DNA of 13,547 bases from assembly GCA_946481465.1 (NCBI GenBank), contig CAMLOC010000027.1:1-13547 (forward strand), given 5' to 3'. Position numbers and translations under genes: made by a program. The stretch is from an uncultured Shinella sp. (GTDB lineage Bacteria; Pseudomonadota; Alphaproteobacteria; Rhizobiales; Rhizobiaceae). The notes beneath the pieces were generated by a model. It saw nothing but the letters and a program-made list of their open reading frames with translations. It was not told the DNA's origin and did not search any database. Of this stretch, positions 7,195 through 13,547 are shown in pieces. How positions within the stretch are numbered: position 1 is the stretch's first letter; each line of letters starts with the position of its first letter.

Positions 7195-7605
7195 ATGGTT
7201 GCTTTGACTGCTGCTCGAAACACGCCGGCCGCGCTCGGCGACGACCGCGAAGTTCCGCTCGCGGCCAATGCCAAGGTCTATGCCGGCGGCATGGTCCAGA
7301 TCGCGGCGTCGACCTACGGCGTTGCCGCCTCGGCAACGGCTGCGAACATGACCATCGGCCGGGCCGAGGAGACGGTGGACAACACTGGCGGCGCCAATGG
7401 CGCGGTCTCGGCCAAGGTCCGGCGCGGGGTGTTCCGCTTCGCCAACTCGGCGGCGGGTGATCTCATCACCCGCGCTCACATCGGCAAGTCCGTCTACGTC
7501 GTCGACGATCAGACGGTTGCCGCCACCGATAACGCTGGCGCCCGCCCCAAGGCCGGCACCTGCTTCGACGTGGACGCCCAGGGCGTCTGGGTCGAGTTCG
7601 CCTAA
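7195..7605 (+). CDS. Putative capsid cement/decoration protein
   Basis: A 136-residue protein between protease and capsid genes, where phages often place a head-stabilising cement protein. The sequence is Ala/Gly/Thr/Val-rich and beta-like. It shows features shared with such proteins: VPLAANAKVYAGGMV near the start, IGRAEETVDNT in the middle, VRRGVFRFAN, GKSVYVVDDQTVAATD and a final WVEFA. AAGGAGG at 7179-7185 is the ribosome binding site and the gap to the protease stop is one base. Attachment to the outside of the gpT capsid is inferred from position and style; a direct family name is less certain. Confidence 0.75.
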   Translation: MVALTAARNTPAALGDDREVPLAANAKVYAGGMVQIAASTYGVAASATAANMTIGRAEETVDNTGGANGAVSAKVRRGVFRFANSAAGDLITRAHIGKSVYVVDDQTVAATDNAGARPKAGTCFDVDAQGVWVEFA

Positions 7606-7620
7606 GGGAAGGCCTGTACG

Positions 7621-8517
7621 ATGATCGTCAACAGTGAAAATCTGAACAAGCTGCGCTCCGGCTTCAACGGCGCATTCAAGCGCGGCCTCGGCCAGTCCAC
7701 GTCCTTGTACACGAAAGTCACCACGAGGGTGCCTTCGACTACCAAGGAACAGACCTATGGATGGCTCGGCAAACTGCCGAACGTCCGCGAGTGGATCGGT
7801 CCGCGCGTCGTCCAGAACATCTCCGAGAGCGATTACAAGATCAAGGAGAAGCCCTGGGAGCTGACGCTCGGCGTCGACCGCGACGACATAGAGACCGACA
7901 ACCTCGGCATCTATTCGCCGCTTTTCGAGGAGTTCGGTCAGTCCACTGGCGGCTTCGTCGACCAGCTCGTCTTCGCTCTGCTGAAGGCCGGCTTCATCAC
8001 CAACTGCTACGACGGGCAGTTCTTCTTCGACACCGATCACCCGGTGCTCGACGAAGACGGCGAGGCGCAGTCGGTCGCCAACACCGATGGCGGCGCAGGC
8101 ACGCCGTGGTTCCTGCTCGACGTGAGCCGCGCCATCAAGCCGATCATCCTGCAGGAGCGCCGTGGTTTCGGTGACATCGTCGCCCGCGACAAGGTGACCG
8201 ACGACAACGTCTTCGACCTCAATGAGTTCCGGTACGGTGTCGACGCCCGCCTCAATGTCGGCTTCAGCTTCTGGCAGTTCGCCTGGGGCTCCAAGCAGAC
8301 GTTGGACGCTGCCCATTACGAGACTGCCCGCGCGGCCATCAGTGGCATGAAGGGCGACTATGGCCGCCCGCTGGGCCTCAATCCCAACCTGCTCGTGGTC
8401 CCGCCCTCGCTCGAAGGCGCGGGCCGCAAGATCCTGCAGTCGCAGCTCGTGAACGGCGGCGAGAGCAACCCCTGGGCGGGCACGGCCGAACTGCTCGTTG
8501 TTCCCTGGCTGGCCTGA
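7621..8517 (+). CDS. Major capsid protein, Mu gpT type
   Basis: A 298-residue major head subunit, the building block of the icosahedral shell. Family marks are the start IVNSENLNKLRSGFN, the block TYGWLGKLPNVREWIG (45-60), ELTLGVDRDDIETD (80-93), FFFDTDHPV (134-142) and the end NPWAGTAELLVVP. The length equals that of Mu gpT homologues, and there is no long N-terminal delta domain, as expected when a separate scaffold is made. The ribosome binding site is GGGAAGG (7606-7612). The gene is complete, with no sign of decay. Confidence 0.95.
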   Translation: MIVNSENLNKLRSGFNGAFKRGLGQSTSLYTKVTTRVPSTTKEQTYGWLGKLPNVREWIGPRVVQNISESDYKIKEKPWELTLGVDRDDIETDNLGIYSPLFEEFGQSTGGFVDQLVFALLKAGFITNCYDGQFFFDTDHPVLDEDGEAQSVANTDGGAGTPWFLLDVSRAIKPIILQERRGFGDIVARDKVTDDNVFDLNEFRYGVDARLNVGFSFWQFAWGSKQTLDAAHYETARAAISGMKGDYGRPLGLNPNLLVVPPSLEGAGRKILQSQLVNGGESNPWAGTAELLVVPWLA

Positions 8518-8528
8518 GGAGCTGATCC

Positions 8529-9014
8529 ATGACCAAGGCTAAGAGCACTCGGGAGGCCGGCGCGAAGCCGGCCTCGGCACCGGCAACCAACGCTTCGAAC
8601 CCGGCGCCCGAGGAAACCGCAACGTCCACTGCGCCGGCTGGCGACCAGGACAGTGGGGCGCCCGCTACCAGCGACGCGCCGGCGCCGTCCGCTTCGGACA
8701 CTGCGGGAGAAGCCGCGCCGCCGACGCCGCCGGCAGACGATCAGGGCAACGGCTCTCCTGAGAGCGCCGAGACATCGGAGGCCGTTCCGGCGGCAGCCGA
8801 GATCGCGGGCAGCGAAGACGATGGTGAAGCCGATCCGATCGGCGACCTGGGCGGACGCGTCATTCTGGTGCGCTCGACTTCGGATCGTGGTCGTCGCCGT
8901 GCCGGGTTGGCGTTCGGGCCGATCCCGACGCCCGTCCAGGTCGACGAACTTACCGATGAGCAGATCGCCGGCCTTCTGGCCGACCCGCAGCTCATCATCT
9001 CGCTCGACGACTGA
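8529..9014 (+). CDS. HI1506-like Mu-phage protein with long Ala/Pro-rich N-terminus
   Basis: A 161-residue protein in two parts. Residues 1 to about 100 are low-complexity Ala/Pro/Ser/Thr/Glu, almost certainly disordered. Residues about 115-161 carry a compact motif, GRRRAGLAFGPIPT followed by DELTDEQIAGLLADP and a final beta strand. This is the pattern of small HI1506 / Mu gp35-like proteins found right after gpT in Mu-like phages. Its role is not established; position suggests head completion or the connector. AGGAG at 8517-8521 supports the ATG. The unusual part is the length of the disordered arm. Confidence 0.75.
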   Translation: MTKAKSTREAGAKPASAPATNASNPAPEETATSTAPAGDQDSGAPATSDAPAPSASDTAGEAAPPTPPADDQGNGSPESAETSEAVPAAAEIAGSEDDGEADPIGDLGGRVILVRSTSDRGRRRAGLAFGPIPTPVQVDELTDEQIAGLLADPQLIISLDD

Positions 9015-9035
9015 AATAACGGGGGCTAGCGGCCG

Positions 9036-9464
9036 GTGACTTATGCGACGCTGCAGCAGCTGACGGATCGCTTCGGCGAACGGATGCTGTTGCAGCTTAC
9101 CGATCGAAGCAAGCCGCCGACCGGCGTGATCGACGTGGACGTTGTCAATCGCGCCCTGGCGGACACCGATGCCATGATCGATGGCTACGTCGCCGGCCGC
9201 TACGCCATGCCGCTTTCGGACGTGCCCCCGTTCCTGGTCGACCTCGCCCAGGTCATCGCGATCTACAAGCTGCATCCCTTCGCGCCCGATCCGAAGATCA
9301 AGGATGACTATGCCAACGCCATCAAGGCGCTGGAGCGGATCGCCGCCGGACAGATCAGGTTGCCCGTCGCCGGCATCGAGCCCGCCAGTTCGGGCGCGGC
9401 CGGTGTCGAGACGATCGACCGCGAGCGTCCATTCACGCCCGAGAACCTGCGGGGCTTCATATGA
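9036..9464 (+). CDS. Head-tail connector, DUF1320 / Mu gp36 type
   Basis: A 142-residue protein starting at GTG with the family-typical opening TYATLQQLTDRFGE and a second helix around VDVVNRALADTDAMIDGYVAGRY. Then come MPLSDVPPFL and the helix DLAQVIAIYKLHP. This is the DUF1320 pattern, an adaptor-like helical bundle that links the portal vertex to the tail. The C-terminus (RERPFTPENLRGF) is also conserved in the family, where it reads 'R.F....L.GF'. The start lies 21 bases after the previous stop with a weak GGGGG element. It ends in an ATGA overlap with the next gene. Confidence 0.9.
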   Translation: MTYATLQQLTDRFGERMLLQLTDRSKPPTGVIDVDVVNRALADTDAMIDGYVAGRYAMPLSDVPPFLVDLAQVIAIYKLHPFAPDPKIKDDYANAIKALERIAAGQIRLPVAGIEPASSGAAGVETIDRERPFTPENLRGFI

Positions 9465-9901
9465 TCCGCGTCGAGGAAGTGCAGGCGCGGATAGAGGCGC
9501 GCGTTCCCGATCTTGTGGGGAGGCTCGGCTTCGCCGGTGAATTCACCAGCCTGATCGAGAGCAATCAGCTTCCCCAGGTGACGCCGGCCGGTTTCGTTCT
9601 GCCCGGAGCACTGGCGGGTGGTCCGGCAGAAGCTGCCAGCGGCATCTTCCGGCAGGCCTTCCGCGAGACCGTGATCGTCGTCCTGGTCGTGCGTGTCGCG
9701 GGCGACGCCCTGGGCGCCGAAGGTGTCGATGAAGTCACACCGATCATCAACGCCGTGGTCAATGCCGTCTGCGGTTGGGGGCCCGACGATGCGCCCGGCG
9801 TCTTCGTCCTCGGCACTGGCGAACTGGTCGGATCGAAGGACGACGCCGTCATCTACCAGCTCGATTTCCATCTCGACGATCAATTGAGGATCATTCCATG
9901 A
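9461..9901 (+). CDS. Tail terminator-like protein (Gp37-like)
   Basis: A 146-residue protein that begins at the ATG overlapping the connector stop. It shows an N-terminal helix VEEVQARIEARVPDL, then PAGFVLPGALAGGP, a central strand TVIVVLVVRVAGDALG, a helix PIINAVVNAVCGW and a C-terminal strand pair ending YQLDFHLDDQLRI. This order is that of the small tail-terminator proteins in siphovirus-like phages, which cap the tail tube before head joining. The location between connector and tube supports it. Family membership is inferred from fold order rather than from a hallmark residue. Confidence 0.75.
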   Translation: MIRVEEVQARIEARVPDLVGRLGFAGEFTSLIESNQLPQVTPAGFVLPGALAGGPAEAASGIFRQAFRETVIVVLVVRVAGDALGAEGVDEVTPIINAVVNAVCGWGPDDAPGVFVLGTGELVGSKDDAVIYQLDFHLDDQLRIIP

Positions 9902-10059
9902 TGAAGAAGTCACCGGCCGGCGAAACCGCGTCTGCCGCCGAGAGCGCCGTGCCGATCGCGGCCGAACCCGCCACTCCCGTCAAGAACGAGAAGCCGAGCA
10001 AGGGCGGCACGTTCGTGCGCCAGCCCGATGGCACCCTCAAGCCCGCGAAGGAAGCCTGA
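9898..10059 (+). CDS. Small Ala/Pro-rich protein before the tail tube
   Basis: A 53-residue ORF overlapping the terminator stop (ATGA at 9898-9901) with GAGGA at 9886-9890 as ribosome binding site, so it is very likely translated. The first half is low-complexity (Ala, Glu, Pro, Ser). The C-terminal GGTFVRQPDGTLKPA is more structured and is like the short 'GGSY.R.P.G.L' motif I associate with Mu gp38-like small proteins. Function is unknown. Its N-terminal composition mirrors that of the HI1506-like protein two genes upstream. Met9901 is a second possible start. Confidence 0.7.
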   Translation: MMKKSPAGETASAAESAVPIAAEPATPVKNEKPSKGGTFVRQPDGTLKPAKEA

Positions 10060-10062
10060 GCC

Positions 10063-10992
10063 ATGCCCAAGTACTGGAAGTCGAAGACGATCCTCGCGAA
10101 GGACGAAGTCACCTACGGCATCGATCCCGTGCCGACCGGCGCTGCGAATGCGATCCTCGCCAGCGACGTGACGTTCACGCCGATGGAAGGCGACTGGGTC
10201 AAGCGCAACTACGAGCGCCGCTTCTTCGGGAGCAGGCCCGGACTTGGCGCCGCCTTCCGATCGATGCTCACTTTCTCGGTCGAACTGGTCGGCTCCGGCG
10301 CTGCTGGCACCGCGCCCGGCTGGGGACCGCTCCTGCGCGCCTGCGGCGTTGCCGAGGTCATCACGGCGGGCGTCTCGGTCGAGTACTCGCCCATCACCGA
10401 TGGGCCGGAATCGGCCACGCTCTATTTCGATGTCGACGGCACGAAGCACGTCATGCTGGGCGCGCGTGGCAATGTCGTCTTCAAGGTCGATGCCAACGGC
10501 ATCCCGATGTTGACCTTCACCTTCACCAGCCTGTTCACGGTGCCGACCGAAGCTGCCAAGCCGACGCCCGTGTACACGGCGTTCCAGGCGCCGCAGGTGG
10601 CGAGCAAGGCCAACACCCCGACCTTCACGATCGGCGCCGTGCCGTTCACCATGCGCAGCTTCGAACTCGACATGGCGAACGACGTGCAGCCGCGCATGCT
10701 CGTCGGCCAGGAGGCGATCCTGATCGTCGACCGCGACGAAACCCTGAAAGTCCAGGTCGAGGCGGTTGCGCTTGGAACTTACGATCCGTTCACGACTGCC
10801 AAGAACAACGTGCTCAAGGCGATCCAGCTCGTCCACGGCACCGTGGCCGGGCGCATCGTGACGCTCGATCTTCCCAGCTCGCAGCAGCAGATGCCGGCCT
10901 ATCAGGAACAGCAGGGCATTCTGGAATGGCCGCTGACCTTCTCGCCGCTGCCCGTGGCCGGCGACGATCAGTGGACGCTCACGCTCACCTGA
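10063..10992 (+). CDS. Tail tube protein, long non-contractile tail type
   Basis: A 309-residue major tail protein. The N-terminal part (KSKTILAKDEVTYGIDPVPTG, then LASDVTFTPMEGDWVKRNYER) is the characteristic start of tube proteins in siphovirus-like phages. The middle is strand-rich with YFDVDGTKHVMLGARGNVVF and the end ILEWPLTFSPLPVAGDDQWTLTLT closes the beta sandwich. It would polymerise into the tube through which DNA passes, around the tape measure. Tail genes of contractile Mu begin with a sheath of about 500 residues; none is present here. AAGGA lies about ten bases before the ATG. Confidence 0.88.
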   Translation: MPKYWKSKTILAKDEVTYGIDPVPTGAANAILASDVTFTPMEGDWVKRNYERRFFGSRPGLGAAFRSMLTFSVELVGSGAAGTAPGWGPLLRACGVAEVITAGVSVEYSPITDGPESATLYFDVDGTKHVMLGARGNVVFKVDANGIPMLTFTFTSLFTVPTEAAKPTPVYTAFQAPQVASKANTPTFTIGAVPFTMRSFELDMANDVQPRMLVGQEAILIVDRDETLKVQVEAVALGTYDPFTTAKNNVLKAIQLVHGTVAGRIVTLDLPSSQQQMPAYQEQQGILEWPLTFSPLPVAGDDQWTLTLT

Positions 10993-11034
10993 TCGGCCGC
11001 CGCGCAATCCCTTCCATCTTTTCCGGAGCATTCG

Positions 11035-11358
11035 ATGTTCAAGGTTTCCAGCGATCCGAAGTTCACCCATCCCGTCACCGTTTGCGTGCCCGTCGACGGC
11101 GGGCACAAGAACATGACCTTTCCCGTCACCTTCCGGGTGATGCCGCTCGACCAGCTCGACGACGGACAGGGTGCCGAAGGGCAGGCCGCGTCACTGCGCA
11201 AGGTCATCACGCACATGGAAGACCTGGTCGGCGATAACGATCAGCCCATCCCCTATTCGGACGAAATCCGCGACCAGCTCATCGCCGTTCCCTACGTGCG
11301 CCTGGCGCTGATGAAGACGTACCTGGAAGCGGTGACGAAGACCAAGGCGGGAAACTGA
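11035..11358 (+). CDS. Tail assembly chaperone, short form (lambda G-like)
   Basis: A 107-residue protein located between tail tube and tape measure, the fixed position of G-type tail assembly chaperones, which coat the tape measure protein before tube growth. The sequence VTFRVMPLDQLDD, then HMEDLVGDNDQPIPY and YVRLALMKTYLEAVT fits the small Phage_TAC family. GGAG at 11025-11028 is the ribosome binding site. The 3' end carries the slippery heptamer GGGAAAC (11349-11355) directly before the TGA, so some ribosomes would shift -1 and make the longer GT form. Confidence 0.87.
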   Translation: MFKVSSDPKFTHPVTVCVPVDGGHKNMTFPVTFRVMPLDQLDDGQGAEGQAASLRKVITHMEDLVGDNDQPIPYSDEIRDQLIAVPYVRLALMKTYLEAVTKTKAGN

Positions 11359-11729
11359 AGGAAGCCGCCCGTCACTGGGCGGGCGGCGGCAAGCGCGACT
11401 ATTCCCAGGCAGCCCGCGAGGCCCGCGAGTTCGGCATCCCGGAGGAGATAGTCGCCCAGATCGAGAGCAGCGGCGAAGACCATGATTTCGAAGTCTGGCC
11501 GGACAACTGGGACACGGTTTGCGCCTTCCTCGCGGTTGCGACCCAGTGGCGCGTCACCAGCATCGGCGGCGGCATGGCTCCGGCCCATACGTACTGGGTC
11601 GGGTTCGATTACGCCGGTGTCACGGCCGGCCTTTGCGGTGCCGGCATTTCGGCAACACCCGAACTGTGGGCGGGCCTGCGCGTGATGGAGGCGGCGGCGC
11701 GCAATGTTCTCAACGGCGTGGAAGGTTAG
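11035..11729 (+). CDS. Frameshifted tail assembly chaperone, long form (lambda GT-like, DUF1799 extension)
   Basis: A -1 shift at GGGAAAC (11349-11355) joins the short chaperone to a second frame, read from CTG at 11355 to the TAG at 11727-11729, giving about 231 residues. The extension contains LKEAARHWAGGGKRDYS, then DFEVWPDNWDTVCAF, QWRVTSIGGG, YWVGFDYAGV and a final ELWAGLRVMEAAA, the pattern of DUF1799 tail proteins. The second frame has no ATG, GTG or TTG between 11238 and 11573, so independent translation of the full domain is not possible. The product ends three bases before the tape measure start. The extension would bind tail tube subunits while the G part binds the tape measure. 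Confidence 0.85.
11349..11387 (+). promoter_or_regulatory. Programmed -1 ribosomal frameshift signal
   Basis: The heptamer G GGA AAC (11349-11355) is in the required reading phase of the upstream gene and has X XXY YYZ form. The stop TGA (11356-11358) follows directly. After an 8-base spacer, a perfect 8-bp stem forms: GCCGCCCG (11364-11371) with CGGGCGGC (11380-11387), loop of eight. This equals the classical layout of heptamer, spacer and stimulatory hairpin; lambda G/GT uses the closely related GGGAAAG. Confidence 0.88.
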
Positions 11730-11732
11730 GCG

Positions 11733-13547
11733 ATGGCGCTGAAGACTTCGCTTGTCATTGCCGGCGACGCCTCGGGTGCGCAGGCGGCACTGAACGCCGT
11801 CGATCAGGGACTCGAAGCCAACCAGGCGCAGGCCCAGGCGACGGCGAAGGCATATGCCAATGCCGACGTAGCGATCACCAAACTCGCGAACACGCAGGCC
11901 ATCGCCAAGCGGGAAATCGATGCGACCAGGGCGGCGTTCGCGGCCGGCGAGATTTCGATCGAGCAGTACAACCGCGAGTTGCTGCAAACGAAGTCTGCGC
12001 TGTCGCTGGTCGAGGCCGAGCACCGCGCGGCGATGACCGTGCTCAGGCAGAACAGCCAGGCGCTGGACGCCAACGGCGCATCGCTCGGTCAGCAGCGTGC
12101 TGGGTACCAGAACTTCGGCCGGCAGGTGCAGGATATGGCCGTCATGCTCCAGGGCGGCATGAACATCGGCACCATCATCTCTACTCAGGGTGCGCAGGTT
12201 GCCGACGCCGTCGCACAGATGGGTGGCCGTTTCGCAGGGCTGGCTTCGTTCCTCGCCGGTCCGTGGGGCGCGGCGGTGTTCCTTGGCGCTAGCGTGCTTA
12301 TCGACCAGTTGATCCCGGCGCTGTTCGATTCCGGCGATGCCGCAGACGGCACCGCCGATTCGATGAAGAAGGTCGAGTTGGCCTCGGATGGGCTCAGCTC
12401 AGCGCAATCGGTGCTGGGCGATATGTTCGATCTGACTACGGGCAAGATCAAGGCGCAGAACGAGATGCTGCTCCTCAACGCGCGACTCACGGCGATCAAC
12501 CTACGGTCCGAGGCACTGGCCGAGCGCACGAAGTCCCAGAGAACGATGGCCTTCGACGATAGCAAGCTGGGCCTCTCGACCAGCAACGCCGTCCTCGGCG
12601 CTCTCGGCGTGAACGTTTCGGGGGCGTTCGGGCGTTCGGGGGCCGTATCGAGCCTTATCGCCGACCTGAAGGCGGGGCGCATCTCGCGGGACGTTGCGCT
12701 CCAGCGATCGGACAAGCTCGACTATTCCGGCCTCTCGATCACGAAGCAGGACCTCCAACAGGCGATTCTGGACGAAGTCTCTGCCGATCTGAAGAGCAAG
12801 ACCGCCGATCTGATCGACAAGTCACTGAAAGACGAGAAGCTCGATCCGGCATTGCGCAAAACTGACACGAGCAAAAAGAGGAAGAAGTCTGGGCCGAACG
12901 CGGCAACGCTGGCCGAGATGGGCGAGGACACAGCGAAAAAGATCGCCGATATTCGCGATCAGTTTTCCGACCTGCCCAGCGAAGTCGAGCGCTCGAACAA
13001 GGCCATGCGCGCGCTCGACGACATCGCCAGCGACATCGAACGCCGCCGGCCGCCGAATTACGAGAAGCTGAAGCCGGCGCTGGAAGAGGCCCGCAAGGCT
13101 GTCCAGGACAGTCTGATCCAGCCGTTCAACGAGTATCTGGAGAAGGCGCGCGAAGCCGAGCAGATCGATCGCCTTCTTGCCGCCGGCCGGGAGGACGAAG
13201 CCGAGGCGCTCAAGATCGTGCTCTCGCTCCAGGAGCACATGCAGCCGCTCAACGATGAGCAGCTCGAAACCGTACTGGAAACGGTGCAGATCGCGGCCGA
13301 CGAAGCCGGCTTCCTGTTCCCGCTGGATCTGGGCGGGCGCGGCACGGCGCAGGTCGGCGGCAATGCCTCGACCAACGCCGGCGGCAATCGCGTGCTGCGC
13401 TATGGCATGATGCGTGACCTGATCCTGGGCGTGGAAGCCGTGCTGGCGGACGGGACGATCGTCAGCTCGCTCAACGTCATGATCAAGAACAATGCCGGCT
13501 ACGACCTCAAGCATCTCTTCATCGGCAGCGAAGGCACGCTCGGTGTC
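11733..13547 (+). CDS. Tape measure protein fused in frame to a FAD-oxidase fragment; runs off right edge
   Basis: A single open frame of 605 residues to the window edge. Residues 1 to about 514 are a tail tape measure protein, which sets tail length and sits inside the tube. It has a helical coiled N-terminus (about 15-115), the conserved stretch NFGRQVQDMAVML...GTIISTQGAQV (127-156), a hydrophobic segment (about 166-197, FAGLASFLAGPWGAAVFLGA) and charged helices with a basic KKRKK (381-385). From about residue 515-520 the sequence changes to a FAD-linked oxidase (see 13275-13547). The lambda-type tape measure would normally be longer, so it is truncated. The start ATG is three bases after the chaperone stop. 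Whether the fusion exists in a real genome or arises from assembly is open. Confidence 0.85.
   Translation, partial: MALKTSLVIAGDASGAQAALNAVDQGLEANQAQAQATAKAYANADVAITKLANTQAIAKREIDATRAAFAAGEISIEQYNRELLQTKSALSLVEAEHRAAMTVLRQNSQALDANGASLGQQRAGYQNFGRQVQDMAVMLQGGMNIGTIISTQGAQVADAVAQMGGRFAGLASFLAGPWGAAVFLGASVLIDQLIPALFDSGDAADGTADSMKKVELASDGLSSAQSVLGDMFDLTTGKIKAQNEMLLLNARLTAINLRSEALAERTKSQRTMAFDDSKLGLSTSNAVLGALGVNVSGAFGRSGAVSSLIADLKAGRISRDVALQRSDKLDYSGLSITKQDLQQAILDEVSADLKSKTADLIDKSLKDEKLDPALRKTDTSKKRKKSGPNAATLAEMGEDTAKKIADIRDQFSDLPSEVERSNKAMRALDDIASDIERRRPPNYEKLKPALEEARKAVQDSLIQPFNEYLEKAREAEQIDRLLAAGREDEAEALKIVLSLQEHMQPLNDEQLETVLETVQIAADEAGFLFPLDLGGRGTAQVGGNASTNAGGNRVLRYGMMRDLILGVEAVLADGTIVSSLNVMIKNNAGYDLKHLFIGSEGTLGV
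13275..13547 (+). pseudogene. Internal fragment of a FAD-linked oxidase (D-lactate / D-2-hydroxyglutarate dehydrogenase type)
   Basis: Residues 520-605 of the fused frame read like the second half of the PCMH-type FAD-binding domain: FLFPLDLGGRGTAQVGGNAS, TNAGGNRVLRYGMMRD, GVEAVLADGT, KNNAGYDLK and LFIGSEGTLGV. These are the FAD-contacting loops of the FAD-binding oxidase family, including GlcD, D-lactate and D-2-hydroxyglutarate dehydrogenases. The N-terminal part of that domain (the RGG.TG loop that binds the pyrophosphate) is absent; its place is taken by the tape measure. The sequence continues beyond the window, so the 3' half may be intact. Without its start the fragment cannot bind FAD normally. 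The boundary lies within LETVQ (515-519), which fits both parents. Confidence 0.85.

Noticed and set aside
7123..8316. 397-codon minus-strand frame opposite cement and capsid genes
   Set aside because: Shadow of two well-supported plus-strand genes, no ribosome binding site and no recognisable motif.
11519..12292. 257-codon plus-strand frame over the chaperone extension and tape measure start
   Set aside because: It overlaps two supported frames and its translation is Arg/Gly-rich and low-complexity, typical of a shifted reading of GC-rich genes.
13275..13290. Phage attachment site or Mu-type end at the phage-oxidase junction
   Set aside because: The break lies inside the tape measure gene, where a transposable phage end cannot be, and no terminal repeat or TG-type end is visible.
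1..13547. CRISPR arrays, tRNA or rRNA genes, insertion sequences
   Set aside because: I saw no regularly spaced repeats, no tRNA-like cloverleaf segment and no transposase frame; nearly all of the window is accounted for by phage structural genes.

Overview
The window is one uninterrupted, plus-strand-only late module of a Mu-like (transposable-phage type) genome. Its order is terminase, portal, gpF-like head morphogenesis, gpG-like morphogenesis, protease/scaffold, cement protein, gpT-like capsid, connectors, tail tube, tail-assembly chaperones and tape measure. The DNA is GC-rich, genes are packed with ATGA overlaps, and the last 86 codons match a chromosomal FAD-linked oxidase. Together this suggests a prophage or prophage remnant in an alphaproteobacterium, most likely a sphingomonad. 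The host is an inference from sequence style, not from a marker gene.

Positions 1-453 hold the 3' end of a small ORF and an 80-residue ORF, neither assignable. Positions 450-3677 encode the packaging ATPase/nuclease (Mu gp28 type) and the DUF935 portal (Mu gp29 type). Positions 3679-4271 carry two small unassigned genes, the first visibly less GC-rich than the structural genes and cysteine-rich, which look like accessory cargo. Positions 4268-6098 encode the gpF-like protein, with a C-terminal domain resembling phage-borne barnase/EndoU/ColicinE5-RelE nucleases, and the gpG-like protein. Positions 6099-6218 are a short intergenic stretch with three successive hairpins, the last followed by a T run like a Rho-independent terminator. 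Positions 6219-8517 encode the protease with a nested in-frame scaffold start, a cement-like protein and the major capsid protein. Positions 8529-10059 carry an HI1506-like protein, a DUF1320 connector, a tail-terminator-like protein and a 53-residue ORF.

The tail part (10063 onward) has a tail tube gene directly before the chaperones and no sheath gene. This points to a long non-contractile tail, as in the siphovirus-like transposable phages, rather than Mu's contractile tail. The two chaperone reading frames are joined by a textbook -1 frameshift site: slippery heptamer GGGAAAC, stop codon, 8-nt spacer and 8-bp GC hairpin.

The most unusual feature is at the right end. The tape-measure frame runs without interruption, near position 13275-13290, into the middle of a D-lactate/D-2-hydroxyglutarate dehydrogenase-type FAD oxidase. 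Either a deletion fused a decaying prophage to a host gene, or the contig is chimeric; the sequence alone cannot decide. I see no novel defence system or other complete new system. The interest lies in the fusion, the recoding site, the nested scaffold gene, the toxin-like gpF tail domain and the structured intergenic region.
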